This document shows, in pieces, positions 56,889 to 64,000 of a DNA stretch of 64,000 nucleotides. Positions within the stretch are counted from its first letter, which is position 1. Every line of letters begins with the position of its first letter. Below the pieces are notes generated by a model. That model was not told where the DNA came from, ran no database searches, and worked only from the letters and a program-made list of their open reading frames with translations. The DNA lies in contig OX463810.1 of the NCBI GenBank assembly GCA_949825045.1, positions 33,924,201-33,988,200 on the forward strand, read 5' to 3'. Source of the DNA: Argyresthia goedartella. Taxonomy: Eukaryota > Arthropoda > Insecta > Lepidoptera > Argyresthiidae. A program made the position numbers and the translations under genes.

Positions 56889-57566
56889 GTTGACCGATTT
56901 AATAGATTCTGGTCTTATACTTCACTACCGAACTAAGTATAGCCAGAGACCAGCACTTGCCCGTCAGCGCTGGGCACAGAAATTAAAACTAAGTTGTCAA
57001 AACTAAGGCAACCACTAAAACAATTAAATCCTAAAAAATATTTAATATGGTCGCCCTGTGGACATACACCTTAAAACTATACACTCTAAATCAATTAGAG
57101 AATGCCACCATAAAGCACAATAAAAAATAACACACAAACATTTATTATAAGAAAAAGGCTATTTTTAATATAATGTAGGTAGCCGTGAACCTTCTAGAAG
57201 TGGCCCCTCCGATATGACCCACACTTCTACAGAGGTCAGCAAAATCAGCTTAATACCCCTTAAATAGCCTGACCCTGCTCTGTAATCCGAAATAACACTG
57301 CAATACTACGGAACCCGACTGCAATACTATAGTCCGACCGAATGACTGTTCCTTATGCACACCGAGTAGTTTCCGACTACAAATTTATAATAATTGTTAA
57401 CTAAATCGTCAATTATACGTTCACTAACCGAAAATGAACCTAAATTGCGGTATTGCCGACCAATCTGAGGTATCCACCCTCTCCCAGCTACAATGTGGCA
57501 AAAAAACAACCCTACAACCATCCGTAAATCGATTTCATACTAGGAAACCGCTCTCTGCTACCAAAA
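56889..57566 (-). other. BEL-B 5' leader with primer-binding site
   Basis: About 680 bp between gag and the 5' LTR, AT-rich and without frame. On the minus strand TGGTAGCAGAG begins three bases inside the LTR boundary (about 57563-57553), complementary to the 3' end of insect initiator tRNA-Met. Confidence 0.7.
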
Positions 57567-58238
57567 TGTTAAATTCCACGCCTCAACCGACAGGGCGTGG
57601 AATCTTGGTAGGGTTGTTTTTGGCTCACCTTTAGCGGATGACCTACTCACTGGGGCGTCCAAACTTTTTTAGCATCATGCTGGGGTCATTTGATCATCTT
57701 TCTGAAAGTTTCAGGGTGCGGAATTCAATAGTTTTTAAGATATGATTTTTTGAAAATCTGAAAATACTTTGTAAAATTATGTAACGCAACGCAAATAATA
57801 TGTTTAAATCTTGTCTGTGGTCAAAATATATTACCTACATTTCGTTGTACGCATATTTGAAAAGATGAGAATTCTCTAAAAAAAGGAGGAAATGTGGAAT
57901 CTTTTTTTAATAATACCTATTTTAATAAAAACGTTCATTCGGGGGGTCGCTGTCCGAACGCGGATCCCCGAATCACTTCAACCTTTCACAACACGAAGCA
58001 CTCACTCCGATGACGTGAAATCTACTTATTTCCCGACGATTGTTCCGTGCTTATTATAATTGACATTCAACCAAGCTTCCCGATGCTGGCGCCGACTTTT
58101 TTTCCATGTGCAAAAGGAAGGTAAACTCTAACTCGTCATTTCGTTTCTTTACAAGTGACAGCTCGTGACAGTCCCGATCACTCGCGGTCGATCCGCGCAA
58201 CGAAAAACCGGTGCGTTCCGAAGCATAAATATTAAACA
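57567..58238 (-). repeat. BEL-B 5' LTR (672 bp)
   Basis: The ends match the 3' LTR (43209-43736), but about 57621-57950 is AT-rich sequence absent from the other LTR, which has an unrelated ~185-bp GC-rich block there. Over the shared right half (about 280 bp) roughly a dozen differences are visible, more than between the BEL-A LTRs. Confidence 0.92.
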
Positions 58239-58329
58239 TAGTGGTTTTGGAAAACTATTGGAACATCAATTAAAATGAAAACATTTAAAATAACAACATG
58301 AAAACAATAAAAATAAAAATATTATTCTA

Positions 58330-59642
58330 AAAATTAAACAATATATGCCTTAATTTCAACTTTAATGAGCCTAAAGAAATATTAAATATGTCAATATCTG
58401 GGCCAGAAAGTTGTTTGTTATAAAAGTTAGGGGTTCGCCTCCTGTATGAATTTTGAGCATAGTTGGTACGACAGCGAGTACGAAGACGTCGTGGGATCTG
58501 CTAGATAATCGAGGGATTTAAAAATTTAGATTTTTAAGTATGTATGGACAGTCAACAATATTGGAGAGGGTTTTAAACAAGAAGCATGCGTCCATGAACT
58601 GTCTACGGCTTGCTAATAGAGGGATCCTATGAAATTCAGCTGATATTTCAGAAGAGACAAAATAATGAGTTCTTATGTCAAGCGCCTTAAAAAACTTTCT
58701 TTGTATTTTTTCGAGCCGGTTGATGTGGGTTTCGTATTGTGGACTCCACACAACAGAACAAAACTCAAGGATGCTCCGAACGTAGGCAAAGTAAAGAGTC
58801 TTATAAGCTTTGGCTGATTTTAAAGGTTTGCATTGCCGCAGAATAATACCAAGCTGCTTGAAGCTTCGCTCAATTATGGAATCAATATGCAAGTTAAAGC
58901 ATAACTCACTGTCCAACACTACACCTAGATCTCTTATTTGATCGACTCTATTAATGATGTTACCATCCAAGGAATAATTAAATCGTATGACATTATGTTT
59001 TCGTGTAAAAGTAATGACGTAACATTTGTCACAATTAAGTGTTAAATGGTTTTGGCTACAGTAAAACAACAGATTATTAATATCTGTTTGAAAGTTCAGC
59101 CGTCATTATTTGATTGCATTATGTGATATAGTTTAGCATCATCTGCATAGAGGAGAAACTTATTAAAATTAAGAAATTTACCAAAATCATTTATAAAAAT
59201 GGTGAAAAGCAAAGGTCCCATGTGAGATCCCTGCGGTACCCCTGAAGGAATTGGTTTAAAAGATGATGTAAATCCCTTCACTGTTACAGCTTGACTACGG
59301 TTATTAATGTATGATGCGATCCAGCGCAGCAGATTGCCATGAATACCGATTATAATTAGTTTCTCAAGAAGTAACGAGTGACTGATTTTATCAAATGCTT
59401 TAGAGAAATCTGTATATATGGCGTCTACCTGTGCTCCCGCTTCCATTGCATGGATAACAAAGTCAGTAAAGTTAAGAAGATTTGTTTCAACACTGCGACC
59501 ACGGAAAAAACCGTGTTGCTGAGGAATAATATGGCGGAAGATAACGGAAGTAATATAATTCGAGACTATTTTCTCAAAGAGTTTACCAAATATACAAAGT
59601 TTAGAAATTGGTCTGTATTTGACTACTAATTGTCTATTTGTA
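58330..59642 (-). pseudogene. Jockey-like LINE reverse transcriptase, 5'-truncated
   Basis: In order from 59642: VVKYRPISKLCIFGKLFEKI, HGFFRGRSVETNLLNF, AIYTDFSKAFDKISHSLL, GVPQGSHMGPLLFTIFIND and the catalytic FLLYADDAKLYH (near 59130). In a second frame (59069-58518) follow LTLNCDKCYVITF, IRDLGVVLDSELCF, AYVRSILEFCSVVWSPQYE and INRLEKIQRKFFKAL. The C-terminus continues to about 58330 in shifted frame (CRTNYAQNSYRRR). One frameshift near 59080 and at least one more near 58515. The fingers start is missing at the truncated 5' end. Confidence 0.88.
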
Positions 59643-59665
59643 TATATATATCTATTTGAATATAC

Positions 59666-60229
59666 TTGATTAGGCGCAAAGAATATAAGAATGACCTATG
59701 CGCTGTAAATGAAGGAAAACCTCCAAATATTTCTTCCGATATCAAAGAGAATGGCTCCACAAAGAGATTGTATCGTGACGTTGTATTGACTAGAAACTCT
59801 TATGCATCCTTGGAACATACAACAATAGTAAATGAACATGAGGATGATCAGTATGAAGCCGAGAATTCTTCACAGGAAGAAAATTGTATAGAAATGACGG
59901 AAGATAACAGGAAAAGAGTCAAACGAGTGAAGGAGAAAAGAAAAAGTAAAGACAATAAAAATGAAGACTATCAATTCTTAGAATCAGAAAAGCAGAATGT
60001 GGAAGATATGAGAGAACAGGAAACTAAAGAAAAGGAAAAAAAGAAGAAAATATCTTTTGACAACAGTTTTAGTCTAATACAAAAGTTGATTGAAACATGC
60101 TGGGCTGAAGGACATTGGTTTGGCAAATTACTAAAGTGGTCGTTTAATGAATTAGTTAAGTTTTTGAAGACAATTACAACAGAAGGAAATTTGATCAGTA
60201 AATTCCTAGGTAACTTAGTTAATGGATAG
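59666..60229 (+). CDS. LINE ORF1, C-terminal part
   Basis: 187 codons, truncated at the 5' side (an in-frame stop lies just before, and there is no good initiator ATG). The middle is highly charged Lys/Glu-rich, probably coiled coil or disordered (KRVKRVKEKRKSKDNKNEDY, EKEKKKKI). The end is hydrophobic and helical (LIQKLIETCWAEGHWFGKLL). No zinc knuckle is left; that would be upstream. It ends at TAG in the overlap ATGGATAG, whose ATG starts ORF2. Confidence 0.75.
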   Translation: MIRRKEYKNDLCAVNEGKPPNISSDIKENGSTKRLYRDVVLTRNSYASLEHTTIVNEHEDDQYEAENSSQEENCIEMTEDNRKRVKRVKEKRKSKDNKNEDYQFLESEKQNVEDMREQETKEKEKKKKISFDNSFSLIQKLIETCWAEGHWFGKLLKWSFNELVKFLKTITTEGNLISKFLGNLVNG

Positions 60230-63200
60230 CTCACATCATACAAGAAATTTTAATGTTAAAATTGTGCAGTGGAATGCTCAAAGTTTAAAACCTAAAAATA
60301 ATGACTTCGAAGCCTTACTTTGCAGAGAGAAAATTCATATTGCTATAATATCAGAAACTTGGCTGGACCCAGAGACAGTTTTGAACCTATCTAACTACCA
60401 AATTTTCAGAAAAGATAGGGATGATACATATGGTGGTGTTGCAATAATTGTTCATAGGTCTATTAAAATTCAAGTCTACCCTACAGTATGTAGAAATATT
60501 GGTATAGAACTACTTCACTTGAGACTTATGAATTGTAGGAAACTTGAACATATCATTGCTGTTTATATACCGTCTTCAGCATCTAGTGGACGTGTTCAAA
60601 CCTGTCAAGCTGATTGGGATCAATTGTTTTCTATTGTAAAGGGAAAATGTCTAATAGCAGGAGATTTTAATGCACATCATACATCATGGTCTTATAAAAA
60701 TGACAGTAGAGGTAATCAATTATTTGACTCCGCTTTAGAGTATAACTATGTCTCTTTGAATACTGGTCAGGCCACCAGGGTTAAGTTAGTCAATGGTATC
60801 TTACAACAGACATCTCCAGATGTTTCTTTCGTTTCTTCTGATATTGCAACAAATTTTGATTGGAGAGTCCTACACGAAACACTAGGTAGTGATCATTTAG
60901 TTATCAAAATGTCTTTTAGTTTTATAGATTCTTTAAATTTTGTATCTAAGCGAAACTTCGCTTCGGCTAACTGGAGTGAGTATAGTGAATTCCTTACCCA
61001 GCATCTTTCTGATTATAATAGTAATTTATCTATACAAGAAAATTATGATTACTTTGTAAATCAAATTAACAAAAGTGCTTCCTTAAATATACCATTAGTT
61101 AAAATTTGTACAGATCCCACCACGAAATTTTATCCAAAAAACTATTGGGAACCATCCCTCTCACATAATGTAGCCCAGCGTAGATTAGCGCTAAAAGAGT
61201 TTAGGAAAAATCCCACCCCATATAATCTTACGAAGTTAGAGAAAAAATGTAAAGAGGTTAATATTAAAATTACGAGGGCTAAGTCACAGGGCTGGAGGCA
61301 ATTTTGCTCGGATTTGGATCAGATAACTTCCTCTTCAGAAATGTGGCGTAAGATGCGATGGATGAAAAAAGCTAGACAAGCCAGGGTTTATCCAACAGAA
61401 GAAAATAAAGTTCGGCTTCTTTCTGAACTTGCTCCTGATTTTGTTTTGCCCGTGATTCCTAGCTTTACCTCCAGTAACCCTTTATTAGAGCAAACCTTTC
61501 ATATTCAAGAGTTAGTAAACTGTTTAAAAAAGAAGGATACTGCGCCAGGAGTTGACAAAATCACGTATTCAATGATTTTCAATTTACCTAATTCAGGAAA
61601 GTTATTTTTGTTAACATTATTTAATGAAATTTTCTACACTAGTATTGTTCCTACCCAGTGGCGTAATATTCAAATTATACCTATTCCCAAACCGCTCTCT
61701 AATGATGATACCAGTGTTCAATTTAGACCTATCTCTTTAATTTCTTGTATTTGCAAGCTGTTTCACAATATGTTAGGCAAAAGGCTCGAGTGGTATGTGG
61801 AAAAGAACGAATTTTTATCCAGAAATACTTCTGGTTTTAGAAAATCGCGGTCGTGTCTAGATTCTCTTGCAAGATTGATTATGTACATACAATTAGGTTT
61901 TTCGGAAAATAAATCTACACTGGCTACTTTTATTGACATAAGTAACGCGTACAATAATGTATTAGTGGACCAGCTTGTGAAAGGTTTAGATGACTTGGAA
62001 GTCGGTACAAAATTTTGTAAATATTTTTGGGAATTTTTGAGTGAGAGGTACATTAGTAGTCAAGAAACAGGTTGTTCAGGAAAAGCTTTATGCAGAAAGT
62101 CATGTATCGGCCTAGCTCAAGGTGACCCAATATCTCCATTATTATTTAACATTATGACCTCCAAAATTGCTACACTTGTCCAAAATTTATTTGTTGCTCA
62201 ATATGCAGACGATTTTGTATTTTACCAAAGTTATTACAAGCGCAACCTTCAAAGTTGTGTTGTTGACATGGAAAATGCGTTGAATATCATGCATATTTTT
62301 TTGCGACAAATTGGTCTGGATATATCAACAAGCAAATCTAAAGTTTGTAATTTTAGTAGGGGTCATAAAAAAGTGGTTGTTAACATCAACTTTAACTCCA
62401 CTGTGTTGCCTTGTGTTGACTGTTATAAATATTTGGGGATATGGCTGGATAGTTCGTTGCGATGGAGCAAACATATTAACGAAATCGGGGAAAAATGCGG
62501 TAAAATGCTTAACATTCTAAAAGTTTTGGCTGGATCAGGATGGGGTGTACATCCCAAGCATCTACGTAGGCTGTACATTTCTTTAATCAGAAGTAGATTG
62601 GATTATGGTAGTTTTTTGTTTCATAATAGTGCTAAATGCCACTTGCAAAAGTTAGATAAAATTCAGAACCAGGCGCTTAGAGTAGTAGGTGGTTTCATCC
62701 GTAGTACCCCAATCCACGTAATGGAGTCAGAATGTGGTATTCCACCACTTTCTATAAGGAGGCAGTTTTTGGCACACAAATATGTTTTGAAAAGTCTGTC
62801 GTGGAGAAACAATGACGTAACTAACCTTTTAAGATATTTTTGTAACCCTCCTCATAATGAGTTTTGGGAAAATAAAGTTAGACCACTTCTACCTGTAATT
62901 CAGAATGAGCTGCGATACATACATGTTTCATCATCTGACCCTCTCCCCATGTTCAATTTGAATACCTGGGTGACTAATATAGATTTGAGGAATGTAATAT
63001 GTGCTGACCTGAATTGTATTCATAAAGCCAAAAGATACTTTCTGCCGACATCATTAAAATTTGATGTTTTAGAAGAGATTCGTAATAAATATGATGGCTC
63101 GTACAAATTATTTACAGATGGTTCAAAGAGCATAAATGGGTCAGGTGCTGCATATTATGATCCTCAGGTTAAAACTGTGGGTACTTATAAAATTGTATCA

Positions 63201-63965
63201 GGTGTCTCCATTATGACACTAGAGTTATTTGCAATTTTGGAGGCTATGTCATGGGTTGAGACAAATGTTAGTCTCTGTCATAGGAATGTTGTCATTTTCA
63301 CGGATAGCAAAAGTGCCCTACAGCATTTAACCCGTTGCTGTACTGGAAATAGTGGGAGTGGGACATCTTTAGCTTACAGTATCCTTAACAAAATTCTTAA
63401 ATTTGTTAAACAGGGTAGACTGTTGAAGATACAGTGGATACCATCACACATTGGTCTCGCGGGAAATGAGGAGGCCGACAAGTTTGCTAAAGAAGCTATT
63501 AATCAAGGTGTTGAAATATTTATAAAACCTCACTATACAGAAATGCTGTATATAATTAGAAGAAAATTGTTTGATATTTGGAAAGAATATTATGATGTTT
63601 TGTCTCGTGAAAAAGGAATATGGTACAAAACCTTCCAATGTGAACCTCCTCATGTTCCGTGGTTTAATAATGTAGATTTGTCCCGCAAAGATATTGTGAC
63701 TAGTAATAGAGTTCGATCTGGCCACATTCCATTAAATAAATTTAAGTATTTAATGAAATTAGTTTCTTCCCCAAAATGCGACGCATGTGGTGTGGTCGAA
63801 GATGTTTTTCACATTTTGATGGAGTGTGTACGGATGAAACCTAAAAGATTAAATGTTTTTAATTATTTAAATATAGAAGTTAATAATGTAGGTATTGTAA
63901 ATAGTTATTTATCAGAGCCGAGTAGTGAGGGCGCTCAAATGCTTTTTAGTTTATTTATAGAATAA
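60222..63965 (+). CDS. LINE ORF2: APE endonuclease, reverse transcriptase, RNase H, Cys/His finger; intact
   Basis: 1247 codons without a stop. Endonuclease: KIVQWNAQSL, IISETWL, LIAGDFNAHHTSW, LGSDHLVIKM (all catalytic positions present). RT from about residue 400: IQIIPIPKP, LATFIDISNAYNNV, IGLAQGDPISPLLFNIM and the catalytic AQYADDFVFY. RNase H near residues 960-1090: LFTDGSKSINGSGAA, ELFAILEAM, VIFTDSKSAL, WIPSHIGLAGNEEADKFAKE, that is D-E-D-D. C-terminal finger CDACGVVEDVFHILMEC. EN plus RNase H places it in the I/Loa-like group. It starts 8 bp before the ORF1 stop (ATGGATAG), suggesting termination-reinitiation. This is the youngest-looking coding element in the window. Confidence 0.95.
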   Translation: MDSSHHTRNFNVKIVQWNAQSLKPKNNDFEALLCREKIHIAIISETWLDPETVLNLSNYQIFRKDRDDTYGGVAIIVHRSIKIQVYPTVCRNIGIELLHLRLMNCRKLEHIIAVYIPSSASSGRVQTCQADWDQLFSIVKGKCLIAGDFNAHHTSWSYKNDSRGNQLFDSALEYNYVSLNTGQATRVKLVNGILQQTSPDVSFVSSDIATNFDWRVLHETLGSDHLVIKMSFSFIDSLNFVSKRNFASANWSEYSEFLTQHLSDYNSNLSIQENYDYFVNQINKSASLNIPLVKICTDPTTKFYPKNYWEPSLSHNVAQRRLALKEFRKNPTPYNLTKLEKKCKEVNIKITRAKSQGWRQFCSDLDQITSSSEMWRKMRWMKKARQARVYPTEENKVRLLSELAPDFVLPVIPSFTSSNPLLEQTFHIQELVNCLKKKDTAPGVDKITYSMIFNLPNSGKLFLLTLFNEIFYTSIVPTQWRNIQIIPIPKPLSNDDTSVQFRPISLISCICKLFHNMLGKRLEWYVEKNEFLSRNTSGFRKSRSCLDSLARLIMYIQLGFSENKSTLATFIDISNAYNNVLVDQLVKGLDDLEVGTKFCKYFWEFLSERYISSQETGCSGKALCRKSCIGLAQGDPISPLLFNIMTSKIATLVQNLFVAQYADDFVFYQSYYKRNLQSCVVDMENALNIMHIFLRQIGLDISTSKSKVCNFSRGHKKVVVNINFNSTVLPCVDCYKYLGIWLDSSLRWSKHINEIGEKCGKMLNILKVLAGSGWGVHPKHLRRLYISLIRSRLDYGSFLFHNSAKCHLQKLDKIQNQALRVVGGFIRSTPIHVMESECGIPPLSIRRQFLAHKYVLKSLSWRNNDVTNLLRYFCNPPHNEFWENKVRPLLPVIQNELRYIHVSSSDPLPMFNLNTWVTNIDLRNVICADLNCIHKAKRYFLPTSLKFDVLEEIRNKYDGSYKLFTDGSKSINGSGAAYYDPQVKTVGTYKIVSGVSIMTLELFAILEAMSWVETNVSLCHRNVVIFTDSKSALQHLTRCCTGNSGSGTSLAYSILNKILKFVKQGRLLKIQWIPSHIGLAGNEEADKFAKEAINQGVEIFIKPHYTEMLYIIRRKLFDIWKEYYDVLSREKGIWYKTFQCEPPHVPWFNNVDLSRKDIVTSNRVRSGHIPLNKFKYLMKLVSSPKCDACGVVEDVFHILMECVRMKPKRLNVFNYLNIEVNNVGIVNSYLSEPSSEGAQMLFSLFIE

Positions 63966-64000
63966 TTAAGAAGAATTTTTGTTTTGCTACTATAGAACTG

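Larger units (their letters stand above)
43209..58238 (-). mobile_element. BEL/Pao retrotransposon BEL-B, defective, containing BEL-A
   Basis: LTRs at 43209-43736 (3') and 57567-58238 (5') start TGTTAAATTCC and end TATTAAACA. TAGTG flanks the whole element (43204-43208 and 58239-58243). Without BEL-A it is about 7.6 kb, normal for BEL/Pao. Next to the 5' LTR, 3 nt in, is TGGTAGCAGAG on the minus strand, complementary to the 3' end of insect initiator methionine tRNA. The gag-pol frame is broken several times, so it is an old dead copy. Confidence 0.95.
43055..59642 (-). mobile_element. Jockey-like LINE split by the BEL nest
   Basis: The coding remnant is at 58330-59642 (minus). Its presumed 3' end continues on the far side of BEL-B at 43055-43208, which starts at the left with a T/A-rich run (TTTTATTTTTATTTTTATTT), the reverse of an A-rich LINE tail. 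BEL-B lies between with TAGTG on both sides. That both pieces belong to the same LINE copy is inference from position, orientation and the tail. The 5' end is truncated at about 59642. Confidence 0.6.
59644..64000 (+). mobile_element. I-clade-type LINE, 5'-truncated, 3' end beyond window
   Basis: Partial ORF1 and complete ORF2 in one direction, AT-rich throughout. The 5' edge abuts, head to head, the truncated 5' end of the Jockey-like LINE at 59642, with a short TATATATATATC run between. The 3' UTR and tail are not in the window (only 35 bp after the ORF2 stop). Confidence 0.88.

Noticed and set aside
61763..62053. Minus-strand frames opposite LINE ORF2 (also 63444-63725)
   Set aside because: Antisense shadows of the RT and RNase H coding sequence.

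Overview
The window looks like nuclear DNA of an insect, most likely a moth or butterfly. It is AT-rich, has spliced genes with long introns, and is crowded with transposable elements. These include mariner/maT-like, piggyBac, hAT, BEL/Pao and several non-LTR (LINE) elements, tRNA-headed SINEs and many short inverted-repeat elements. Species assignment is inference; the sequence itself only shows two insect-type genes and the element families.

Layout: 1-5692 holds decayed LINE fragments and short repeats. 5693-13520 is one mariner-type element opened twice by younger insertions, a 5'-truncated LINE (6518-8962) and a complete-ended piggyBac (9308-13424). All junctions can be read to the base. 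13521-19969 is mostly anonymous sequence with an RTE-like remnant and small repeats. 20103-26621 is a complete nine-exon gene for the axonemal dynein assembly factor DAW1 (eight WD40 repeats, 419 codons), with a ciliary-type X-box 120 bp upstream of its start codon. Its introns carry a SINE, a nested inverted-repeat element and a long 18-bp-period minisatellite. Degenerate extra copies of its last exon lie downstream. 28856-31577 is a LINE with a long open frame. 32057-35519 contains a family of short TIR elements, a perfect 76-bp palindrome and a SINE.

35799-42807 holds the first three coding exons of a secreted/lysosomal S28 serine carboxypeptidase (PRCP-like) whose remaining exons lie beyond the window. 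Its third intron contains a four-deep nest. A Jockey-like LINE (minus) was split by a BEL element on the minus strand (BEL-B, 43209-58238, TSD TAGTG). BEL-B was split in turn by a second BEL element on the plus strand (BEL-A, 44487-51907, TSD GCCCC). The window ends in an I-clade-type LINE (59644 to beyond the end) with an intact 1247-codon endonuclease-RT-RNase H frame.

Most of the coding capacity is therefore selfish DNA. Only DAW1 and the PRCP-like gene look like host genes. The most interesting observations are a TAG codon at the same place between gag and protease in both BEL elements, one shared internal module inside three inverted-repeat elements with different ends, the X-box upstream of DAW1, the tandem copies of the DAW1 terminal exon, and a TIR family whose copies keep a similar small reading frame.
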